A stretch of DNA of 64,000 nt from DASXQK01 sp963724385. Lineage in GTDB: Bacteria > Pseudomonadota > Alphaproteobacteria > Dongiales > Dongiaceae. Made by a program: the position numbers and the translations under genes. The stretch is taken from assembly GCA_963724385.1 (NCBI GenBank), contig CAVRUJ010000001.1:558001-622000 (forward strand). The letters are read 5' to 3'. Positions 52,332-59,730 of the stretch are shown here, one piece after another. Numbering within the stretch: position 1 is the first letter of the stretch; the number at the start of each line of letters is the position of its first letter. Below the pieces are notes generated by a model. The model was not told the origin of the DNA, did no database searches, and saw nothing but the letters and a program-made list of their open reading frames with translations.

Positions 52332-53681
52332 GTGGGCCAGGCTCTTGGTCTTGACGCCCTGGCCGGGCATATGATTCCTGTGCAAGGCGTGAGCCCCCAG
52401 ATGGTCGCATTGCTCGATCCGAAGCGGCTGTTGCTGCTGCTCGGCCTGTCCTTCTTTTTCGGGCTGGCCTTCGAAGGGTTTCATCACGGCCTGGCGCGCA
52501 AGCCGCCGGGCGGGGTCCGCAGCTTCCCCATGCTCGGCCTGTTGGGCGCCGGCCTCTACATCGTCGACCGCGATCAGGGGCTGGCCTTTGCTGCCGGGCT
52601 CCTGGTGCTGGGCCTGTGGATGTACACCTACTACCGGCGCGTGACCCGTGCCGGCACCAGCGAAGGGGACCAGCCCGGTACGGGGCTGATGGCGCCGGTC
52701 TGCAACCTCGTCGCCTATCTTCTGGGTCCGATCACCCTGACGGCGCCCAGCTGGTTCGCGGTCGGGCTCACGGTGGCAGCGGTGCTGCTGCTGAGCGCCC
52801 GGGAACGCCTGCATGCGCTCGCCTACCGCGTGCCCATGGTCGAGATCATGACGCTCGGCAAGTTCCTGGTGCTGACCGGCATCATCCTGCCCCTGTTGCC
52901 CAATGAGCCGGTCACGACCTGGACCGCCATCACGCCCTACCAAGTCTGGCTCGCGGTCGTAGCGATCTCGTCTCTCTCCTACGGAAGCTATCTGATCCAG
53001 CGCTATCTGCCGATTGGCGGCAGCATCCTGTTGGCCGCACTCCTGGGCGGGCTCTATTCCTCGACGGCGACGACCGTGGTGATGGCAAAGCGCCTGCCTG
53101 AGGCGAAAGGTCCGATCCTGCGGCAGTTGCAGGCGGGCATCGTGGCGGCGAGCTCGGTCATGTTCCTGCGCATCGGCGTGGTCATCGCCATTTTCAACCT
53201 GTCGCTCGCCCGCTTTCTCGCGCCCGCGCTCGGCGGCTTGTTCCTGGTGGGGATTCTGCTCTCGGTCCTGATGCAAAGCCGGCGCGGCGCGGGCGGGGCG
53301 GCGGACGCCGCATCGCCAAGCCCGCCGGCAAATCCCCTAGAAATCTCGGCCGCCGTGCTGTTTGCCGCGATCTTCGTGCTCATCAGCCTGGCTTCGACCT
53401 GGGTGAAGACCGCGATCGGCCAATCGGGCCTGCTCTGGCTGGCGGCCGTCGTCGGCGTGGCCGACGTCGATCCCTTCATCCTTAACCTCGCGCAGGGCGG
53501 CGTAGCCGGGGCCACGAATCAGTTCCTCGCCGTCGCCGTCCTGGTCGCCGCTTCGTCCAACAATTTGTTGAAGGCCTGTTATGCGACCGCCTTCTCCGCC
53601 GGCAGGGGAGGCTTGCCGCCGGCGGCCATCCTGGCGGCGCTCAGCATCGCGGGGTTTTCAATCGCGGCCTGGCTATGGTGA
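52332..53681 (+). CDS. DUF4010/MgtC-type multi-span membrane protein
   Basis: 449 aa with a GTG start at 52332 (GAGG about 8 nt upstream); an ATG at 52371 is an alternative. The N-terminal half has the MgtC-like segment FFFGLAFEGFHHGLARKPPGGVRSF followed by MLGLLGAGLYIVDRD. The C-terminal half carries the DUF4010 features GGLYSSTATTVVMAKR and ADVDPFILNLAQGG, with about ten to twelve spans. Function is unproven; the MgtC relationship suggests ion or membrane-potential homeostasis. It is translationally coupled to the cytochrome c gene (7-nt overlap). Confidence 0.82.
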   Translation: MGQALGLDALAGHMIPVQGVSPQMVALLDPKRLLLLLGLSFFFGLAFEGFHHGLARKPPGGVRSFPMLGLLGAGLYIVDRDQGLAFAAGLLVLGLWMYTYYRRVTRAGTSEGDQPGTGLMAPVCNLVAYLLGPITLTAPSWFAVGLTVAAVLLLSARERLHALAYRVPMVEIMTLGKFLVLTGIILPLLPNEPVTTWTAITPYQVWLAVVAISSLSYGSYLIQRYLPIGGSILLAALLGGLYSSTATTVVMAKRLPEAKGPILRQLQAGIVAASSVMFLRIGVVIAIFNLSLARFLAPALGGLFLVGILLSVLMQSRRGAGGAADAASPSPPANPLEISAAVLFAAIFVLISLASTWVKTAIGQSGLLWLAAVVGVADVDPFILNLAQGGVAGATNQFLAVAVLVAASSNNLLKACYATAFSAGRGGLPPAAILAALSIAGFSIAAWLW

Positions 53682-54517
53682 GCCGCGCTGCCGCGGCTCT
53701 CCTGTTCGTGGCCGCCATCTTGCTCACCGTCGGGCGCGGCCAGGCGGGCGAACCGCAGCTGACCCTGCAACTCGGTGGGGCCAGCCGCAGTCTCGGGCGC
53801 GATGCCCTGCTCGCCAACCCAGCGGCGACCGTGATCGAGGTTCTGAGGGACCCGAGCTATGGGCGGCCCATGCGCTACCGCGCCCTGCCGTTGGCCGCCC
53901 TGCTCGCCGGCGGGCGGATCCTGCCCGACCAGGTGCTGGAAACGGTGGCAAGCGACGGGTTCGTTGCCATGCTGCCCAGCGACCTCGTGCTGGAATCCTC
54001 CACCAAGGCCGCCAAAGCCTATCTCGCCATCGAACCCACCGCAGCACCTTGGCCGGCACTTCCCGGAAAGCCCTTCAGCGCCGGACCCTTCTATCTGGTC
54101 TGGCTCGATCCGGAGGCCTCGGGCATTCGCGGCGAGCAATGGGTTTACATGGTGAGCCGGATCCGCAGCGCCGATTCTCCGGCCAAGCGCTGGCCAGCCC
54201 TGGCCGTCGACCCGTCGCTGCCGGCGGGAGATCCGTTACGCAGCGGCCAGGCGCTCTTCGTCACCCAGTGCCTCGTTTGCCATCGGCTGAACGGCGCCGG
54301 AAGTGCTGCGGTTGGGCCCGATCTCAACCTGCCCATGAACCCCACCGAATACTTCCAGCCGGCGGCTCTCAAGCGCTATATCCGCGATCCGCGTTCGGTC
54401 AGGCGATGGAGCGCGATGCGCATGGAGGGATTCGGCCAGGATGCGATGAGCGATCGGGAGATCGATCTTGTGATCGGCTATCTCCGCTACATGGCTGGGC
54501 GCAAGTCAGTCCCCTGA
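53675..54517 (+). CDS. Two-domain c-type cytochrome with molybdopterin-oxidoreductase-like N-terminal domain
   Basis: 280 aa. Signal peptide at about 1-25. Residues about 28-180 contain SYGRPMRYRALPLAALLAGG and SDGFVAMLPSDLV then GPFYLVWLDPEASGIRGEQW. This pattern looks to me like the sulfite-oxidase-type molybdopterin-binding fold, but it lacks the cofactor cysteine that a working enzyme would carry. Residues about 190-280 form a class I cytochrome c with CLVCH haem site and a distal methionine region (MRMEGFGQDAMSD). Its start overlaps the DUF4010 gene by 7 nt, so the two products probably act together, the cytochrome in the periplasm. Confidence 0.8.
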   Translation: MVSRAAAALLFVAAILLTVGRGQAGEPQLTLQLGGASRSLGRDALLANPAATVIEVLRDPSYGRPMRYRALPLAALLAGGRILPDQVLETVASDGFVAMLPSDLVLESSTKAAKAYLAIEPTAAPWPALPGKPFSAGPFYLVWLDPEASGIRGEQWVYMVSRIRSADSPAKRWPALAVDPSLPAGDPLRSGQALFVTQCLVCHRLNGAGSAAVGPDLNLPMNPTEYFQPAALKRYIRDPRSVRRWSAMRMEGFGQDAMSDREIDLVIGYLRYMAGRKSVP

Positions 54518-54550
54518 AGCCTGTAGAGCGGCGGCGCCCCTTGGGAGGTC

Positions 54551-56002
54551 TCAATGCCCGGGCGGTGCTGCGAAACCCCCGACTTCGGAGGCGATCAGCC
54601 GGGCGACCTCGATGGTAGTCAGATCATGCAGGTTGTCGCCGATCACCTGCACGCCCATGGGCAGGCCGCCGCGCGAGAGGCCGACCGGCGTCACCGTCGA
54701 AGGCAGATAGACGACGCCCGATATGCCGGCCCAGAAAAGCTGATTGCTGGTGTCCTCGGGCTTGCCGTTGACGGTGATGACACGGTCGAGCCGGTCGCCC
54801 TTCTGGTCATGGGGCCAGGCTGGCCCGGCTGCCGCCGGAGTCAGCAGTACGTCCCAGTCGCGGAAGAACGCGTGCCAGGCCCAGCGCAGCTTCTCGCGCT
54901 CTTCATGGGCCGCCAGCCAATCCCGGTGAAGCAGCACCATGGCCCTGGCGACCCGCGCCTTGTAGCTGTCGTCCGAGGGCGCCAGCGCCGCGGCCTTGCG
55001 TTGCCAGTCGGCGAAAACCTCCGGCGCGGACCTGGAGCCGGTGACCGAGCGCAGCAGCCTGATATAGAGCGCGTGCGCCGCGCGGGTGTCGATGGCGGGC
55101 CGGGCCTCGAAGGAAACCTTGGCCCCGGCCCTGGCGAGGCGATGGCCGAGCTCGACCAGCCTCTCGGCATATTCCGCCTCGACGGCCGAATTGGGATCCT
55201 CCAGCAGCAGTGCGATCCGATAGTCGGCTAGGTGCCTGCTGCGCGGACGGGGAAGAAAGAGCCTCCACCCGGCCGCGTCCAGCTGGTCGGGGCCGGCGAC
55301 GATCGTCAGCGCCAGGGTCAGGTCTTCCGCCGTGCGGGCCAGCGGCCCCGCGACCGAGATATCGGGCATGGCCAAGGTGCCGGCCACGCTATGGCCGCGC
55401 AGCGGCACGATGCCCCAGCTTGGCTTATGGCCGGTGACGCCGCAGTAGTGCGCGGGATTGCGGATCGAGGCGCCGATGTCCGAGCCGAGTTCGAGGGCCG
55501 AGAGGCCGGCCGCCAGCGCCGCCGAGGATCCGCCTGAGGATCCGCCCGGCGTCCGGCTCAGGTCCCAGGGGTTGTTGGTAGTGCCATAGATCTCGTTGAA
55601 GGACTGCCAGTCGGCCAGCAGCAACGGCACGTTGGTCTTGCCGAAGATGATGGCCCCGGCATCGATCAGCCGCTGGGTCGCCACGGCATTGCTTGCCGCG
55701 ATGTTGCCGCGCATGGCGGGTATGCCCCAAGTCGTCGGCGCGCCCTTGAGATCGAAGGATTCCTTGATCGTCATCGGCAGGCCGTGGAGCGGCCCCCAGG
55801 TCTCGCCGTGGGTGAGCGCGGCGTCCGCGGCCCGCGCCCGCTCGCGTGCGGCCTCGACATCCATCCAGATGATGGCGTTGAGGGCAGGGTTGAAGCGCTC
55901 GACGCGGCGCAGGTGATGGTCCAGCAGTTCCAGGCAACCGATCTCGCGGCTGCGGATCATTCCGGCCAGACGGAAGGCCGGCAGATGGGCGATGTCGCTC
56001 AA
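54551..56002 (-). CDS. Amidase (amidase-signature family)
   Basis: 483 aa from a TTG at 56002, preferred because the protein then begins at the family N-terminus (SDIAHLPAFRLAGMIRSREI) and a G-rich ribosome site lies just upstream. A longer form from a TTG at 56119 would run across the FNR box. Catalytic triad: Lys80 (GLPMTIKESFDLKG), the cis-serine in TPGGSSGGSSAALAAG, and nucleophile Ser179 (LGSDIGASIRNPAHYCG). The nucleophile loop reads GAS where GGS is usual. Hydrolyses an amide bond; substrate unknown. No GatB or GatC neighbours, so it is not the tRNA amidotransferase subunit. Confidence 0.85.
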   Translation of the reverse strand: MSDIAHLPAFRLAGMIRSREIGCLELLDHHLRRVERFNPALNAIIWMDVEAARERARAADAALTHGETWGPLHGLPMTIKESFDLKGAPTTWGIPAMRGNIAASNAVATQRLIDAGAIIFGKTNVPLLLADWQSFNEIYGTTNNPWDLSRTPGGSSGGSSAALAAGLSALELGSDIGASIRNPAHYCGVTGHKPSWGIVPLRGHSVAGTLAMPDISVAGPLARTAEDLTLALTIVAGPDQLDAAGWRLFLPRPRSRHLADYRIALLLEDPNSAVEAEYAERLVELGHRLARAGAKVSFEARPAIDTRAAHALYIRLLRSVTGSRSAPEVFADWQRKAAALAPSDDSYKARVARAMVLLHRDWLAAHEEREKLRWAWHAFFRDWDVLLTPAAAGPAWPHDQKGDRLDRVITVNGKPEDTSNQLFWAGISGVVYLPSTVTPVGLSRGGLPMGVQVIGDNLHDLTTIEVARLIASEVGGFAAPPGH

Positions 56003-56110
56003 AATCCCCCCGCTTTCTTCGGCAAACGACCCTATTGCTAGGCTATCCGGGGATGTTCCGGCAAGCCAGCGGTGAAAGGCGGCGCTGGCCCATGCGTCTT
56101 CCGGCCAGCC

Positions 56111-56124
56111 TTGATCCAAATCAA
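56111..56124. promoter_or_regulatory. Perfect FNR/FixK-type box upstream of hemN
   Basis: TTGATCCAAATCAA fits TTGAT-N4-ATCAA exactly. Its centre (56117.5) is 41.5 nt upstream of the hemN ATG at 56159. In class II FNR/FixK promoters the box is centred at -41.5, which would put the transcript start at the ATG itself. Confidence 0.85.
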
Positions 56125-56158
56125 TGAGGCGCCGCCGGCGGGATGACCATCCTTTGCC

Positions 56159-57514
56159 ATGCTGTCATCCGGTACCTACCGCGCGCAGTGGGATCGGCCG
56201 GTTCCGCGCTACACGAGCTATCCCACGGCGGCGCAATTCCACGCCGGCATCGGGGCGGCTGCCTACCGGCAATGGCTCGCCGCCGTCGATCCCGCCGAGC
56301 CCGTTTCGCTGTACCTGCACATTCCCTATTGCCAGCAGCTTTGTCGCTACTGCGGCTGCCACATGCGCGTCGCCGGGCGCTACGAGCAGGTGCGGGCCTA
56401 CGTCGAACCGCTCGCCGCCGAGATTGATCTTGTCGCCGCGGCGCTCCCCGGGCGGCTTAAGGTCGGACATATCCATTGGGGCGGCGGCACGCCGACGATC
56501 CTCTCGCCCGAGGATTTCCTCGCCCTCCAGGATCGGCTGAGGGCCCAATTCGAGATCATGGAAGGGGCCGAGATCGCCGTCGAATGCGATCCGCGGGTGC
56601 TGAGCGCGCCCTTGGTTGCGGCCATGGCCGCTGCCGGCGTCACCCGCGCCAGCCTGGGGGTTCAGGATTTTGACGTCGAGGTACAGCGCGCCATCGGCCG
56701 TTGGCAGCCTTACGAATTGACGCTCTCCGCCGTCGAGAGTCTCCGTCGCGCGGGTATCCGGCAAATCAATCTGGATTTGATGTACGGGCTCCCGCGCCAG
56801 ACGGTCGACAGCGTCTCGACCACCGTCGATCGCGCCGCAGGTCTCCATCCCGATCGCCTGGCGCTGTTCGGGTATGCCCATGTCCCCTGGATGAAGCCGC
56901 ACCAGCGGCTCATGCCCGAAGCCGAGCTTCCCGATGGCCGGGCGCGCTTCGCTCAGGCAGCGGCGGCGGCCGAACGCTTGCAGAAGCTGGGCTATGTCTG
57001 GGTTGGGCTGGATCATTTCGCCCGGCCCGAGGATCCGATGGCGATCGCGGCTGCGCAAGGCCGGCTGCACCGGAATTTCCAGGGCTATACGACCGATCCG
57101 GCCACCACGCTCCTGGGCTTCGGTGCCTCGGCCATCGGCGCCCTCGATCAGGGCTATGTCCAGAACGAAGTAGACATCCGAGCCTGGCGGACGGCCATCG
57201 CCGCGGGATCGCTGGCCACCCGGCGCGGCGTCGCCCTCGACGAGGACGATCGACTGCGGCGCTACGTAATCGAAAGGGTGATGTGCGATCTCGAAGTCGA
57301 TCTCGAGGCGGCGGCAAACCGCTTCGGGCGCGACAAGCGCTGTTTCGACGCCGAACGGGAAGAAATTCGCCGGCTCGCCGGCGAAGGGCTGGTCGAGAGC
57401 GACGGCGAGCGTCTTCGCCTGACCCCGGCCGGGCGGCCCTTGATGCGCCTTGTGGCCTGCGTGTTCGACCGCTATTTCGAGGCCGGCGCCGGGCGGCATG
57501 CCAAGGCGGTTTGA
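56159..57514 (+). CDS. hemN: Oxygen-independent coproporphyrinogen III oxidase
   Basis: 451 aa radical-SAM enzyme that converts coproporphyrinogen III to protoporphyrinogen IX without oxygen in haem synthesis. The cluster motif is Cys58-x3-Cys62-x2-Cys65 with Cys67 (HIPYCQQLCRYCGCH). The N-terminus WDRPVPRYTSYPTAAQF is the true-HemN start, separating it from HemW. GGGTPTILSP, NLDLMYGLPRQ and RNFQGYTT follow in the expected order, and the HemN C-terminal domain is complete. There is no Shine-Dalgarno before the ATG, and a perfect FNR/FixK box lies at 56111-56124, so low-oxygen induction is likely. Confidence 0.95.
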   Translation: MLSSGTYRAQWDRPVPRYTSYPTAAQFHAGIGAAAYRQWLAAVDPAEPVSLYLHIPYCQQLCRYCGCHMRVAGRYEQVRAYVEPLAAEIDLVAAALPGRLKVGHIHWGGGTPTILSPEDFLALQDRLRAQFEIMEGAEIAVECDPRVLSAPLVAAMAAAGVTRASLGVQDFDVEVQRAIGRWQPYELTLSAVESLRRAGIRQINLDLMYGLPRQTVDSVSTTVDRAAGLHPDRLALFGYAHVPWMKPHQRLMPEAELPDGRARFAQAAAAAERLQKLGYVWVGLDHFARPEDPMAIAAAQGRLHRNFQGYTTDPATTLLGFGASAIGALDQGYVQNEVDIRAWRTAIAAGSLATRRGVALDEDDRLRRYVIERVMCDLEVDLEAAANRFGRDKRCFDAEREEIRRLAGEGLVESDGERLRLTPAGRPLMRLVACVFDRYFEAGAGRHAKAV

Positions 57515-57621
57515 CGCCCGAAGCCCCTTCCAGTGGCCGTTTGCGCGTTCTGGCAAAGCCCATGCTCCCATCCCATATAACGGCGGCCCGGCGGCAGGCA
57601 CCGCCGGGTGAGGGTGTGAGG

Positions 57622-58656
57622 ATGGATGATCTGCGGTGCTTGCGCGACGAGATGAGTGAATCCGAGGGCTCCGGCCCCCCACCGGCTGCGGCCGGCGACG
57701 GGGAACTTCTCGATGCATACTCTCGGGCGGTCATCGCCGCCGTGGACCGCGTCGGGCCTGCGGTCGTCCACATCCGCGTCGAAGGCGTCGCGCCGGAAGG
57801 CAAGGCACGGCCTGACGCGGTGCCGGTGCCGAGGGGCAGCGGCTCGGGTGTCGTCGTCGCTCCCGACGGCCTCGTTCTCACCAACAACCATGTGGTCGAG
57901 GCGGCCAGCGCCATTGCCGTATCGGCGCCTGACGGGCGCTGGCTTCCGGCCCGGCTTATCGGGCGCGACCCCGATACCGATCTGGCCCTTATCCGGGTCG
58001 ATGCGGCGGTGACCCTTCCCGCCGCAAGGCTCGGCGATTCGCGCAAGCTCCGGGTGGGCCAGCTGGTGGTGGCCATCGGCAATCCGCTGGGCTTCGAGTG
58101 CACGGTGACCGCCGGCGTGGTGAGCGGGCTTGGAAGGTCGCTACGCGCGCGCTCGGGACGGCTGATCGAGGACGTGATCCAGACCGACGCCTCCCTCAAT
58201 CCCGGCAATTCCGGCGGGCCCCTGGTGACCGGGGCCGGCGAGGTCATCGGGGTCAACACCGCGGTGATCATGGGGGCCCAAGGCATCTGCTTTGCCGTCG
58301 CCAGCAACACCGCGCGCTTCGTGCTTGGCCACCTGGTGCGCCACGGTCGGGTGAGGCGCAGCGTCATCGGCATCGCCGGCCAGCAGGCGCCGATCGCCCG
58401 GCGCATCGCGCGCCATCATGGCATCGAGCAGGCGAGCGGCGTGCGTGTGGCGGGGCTGGAGCCCGATGGACCGGCCGCGAAGGCGGGGCTCGCGCCCGGC
58501 GACATCCTGGTTTCCCTGGACGGACGTCCGGTCGGCGGCGTGGACGATCTGGTGCGCCTCTTGACCGAAGAGCAGGTCGGCCGGCCGACTGAAGCCGCCG
58601 TCCTGCGCGGCGTTGAGTTGAAGCGGCTCTCGGTGGTCCCGGTCGAACGGGACTAG
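57622..58656 (+). CDS. HtrA/DegP-like serine protease with one PDZ domain
   Basis: 344 aa from the ATG at 57622 (GTGAGG directly upstream; other in-frame starts nearby are possible). Trypsin-like triad: His90 (LTNNHVVEAA), Asp120 (DPDTDLALIRV) and Ser197 (NPGNSGGPL). One PDZ domain covers about 260-340 (VAGLEPDGPAAKAGLAPGDIL). Unlike DegP or DegQ, the N-terminus (MDDLRCLRDEMSESEGSG) has no signal peptide or membrane anchor, so the protein may be cytoplasmic or the true start may lie elsewhere. It shares 4 nt with the converging PPK2 gene. Confidence 0.88.
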   Translation: MDDLRCLRDEMSESEGSGPPPAAAGDGELLDAYSRAVIAAVDRVGPAVVHIRVEGVAPEGKARPDAVPVPRGSGSGVVVAPDGLVLTNNHVVEAASAIAVSAPDGRWLPARLIGRDPDTDLALIRVDAAVTLPAARLGDSRKLRVGQLVVAIGNPLGFECTVTAGVVSGLGRSLRARSGRLIEDVIQTDASLNPGNSGGPLVTGAGEVIGVNTAVIMGAQGICFAVASNTARFVLGHLVRHGRVRRSVIGIAGQQAPIARRIARHHGIEQASGVRVAGLEPDGPAAKAGLAPGDILVSLDGRPVGGVDDLVRLLTEEQVGRPTEAAVLRGVELKRLSVVPVERD

Positions 58657-59531
58657 GACCGTTGCAGCGCCAGCTTGGCGGTGCGGAGCTGGCGCCGCTT
58701 CGCGGCGTCGGGCTTGGGGTAATTGAGATCGAGATTCTCCAGCCGGTCGATGATCGCGGCCACGACCACCAGGCGGGTGAACCATTTGTTGTCGGCCGGG
58801 ACGATATGCCAGGGCGCCTCGGGGGTGGCGGTGGCGCAGATCATGTCCTCATAGGCCCGCGCATAGGCCTCCCAATACTGCCGCTCGGCCAGGTCGTGGG
58901 TCGAGAACTTCCAATGCTTGTCGGGATCTTCCAGGCGCTTCAGGAAACGCCGGCGCTGCTCGGCCTTCGAGACATGCAGGAAGAACTTGCAGGTGATGAC
59001 GCCATTGCGCGCCCAAAAGCGCTCGATGGCGTTGATGTCCTGAAAGCGCTGCTTCCAGATTTTCGGGCCCGTCAGGCCGTCGGGAAGATGCTGGCTGGCG
59101 AGGATCTCGCGGTGGACCCGGACCACCAGCGTCTCTTCGTAGTAGGACCGGTTGAAGATGCCGATTTGCCCGCTCTCCGGCAGGCGGGCGACGCTGCGCC
59201 ACATATAGTCGTGGCGCAGATCCTCTTCCGACGGAGCCCGGAAGGAATAGACCCGGCAGCCCTGGGGATTGACCCCCGACATCACGTGCTTGATGGCGCT
59301 GTCCTTGCCGGCGGCATCCATCGCCTGGAAGATGACCAGCAACGCCCAACGGTCGTCGGCGTAGAGCAGCTCCTGCAGCTCGGCCAGGCGCTCGATCCCC
59401 GCCTGCAATAGCTCCTTGGCCGTCTTGGGGTCGAGGTCGAGGCCGAGCGTATCGCCCGGATCGATGTCCTTGAGGCGGAAATGCCGGCCCTTGGCGATCT
59501 GGAAGGGCTTCACCAGCTTGGCAAGCTTCAT
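58653..59531 (-). CDS. ppk2: Polyphosphate kinase 2 family protein
   Basis: 292 aa, a one-domain PPK2 with P-loop kinase fold. Walker A QAMDAAGKDSAIKHVMSGVNPQ (P-loop residues 69-78), lid-module FNRSYYEETLVVRVH and HVSKAEQRRRFLKRLEDPDKHWKFS are family signatures. It transfers phosphate between polyphosphate and nucleotides; the nucleotide class cannot be fixed by eye. GGGGAG about 9 nt ahead supports the ATG at 59531. Converges on the HtrA-like gene with a 4-nt overlap. Confidence 0.93.
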   Translation of the reverse strand: MKLAKLVKPFQIAKGRHFRLKDIDPGDTLGLDLDPKTAKELLQAGIERLAELQELLYADDRWALLVIFQAMDAAGKDSAIKHVMSGVNPQGCRVYSFRAPSEEDLRHDYMWRSVARLPESGQIGIFNRSYYEETLVVRVHREILASQHLPDGLTGPKIWKQRFQDINAIERFWARNGVITCKFFLHVSKAEQRRRFLKRLEDPDKHWKFSTHDLAERQYWEAYARAYEDMICATATPEAPWHIVPADNKWFTRLVVVAAIIDRLENLDLNYPKPDAAKRRQLRTAKLALQRS

Positions 59532-59730
59532 CGACGTTGCTCCCCGATGGGAATAACAGAGGCCTAGCCCGCGGTCTCCTGGTTAGCACAGCCGCCTTGC
59601 CGCCGTCACGACACGGTAACGCCATTCCTAACTGTTCGTAACATTGCGCTTGGCGGCGGCGAAGCTAACATCCGGGCCAGCCGGGCCGGATTCTTTCCCA
59701 TCAGCAACGCTCGAATTCCAAGAGGCCGAC

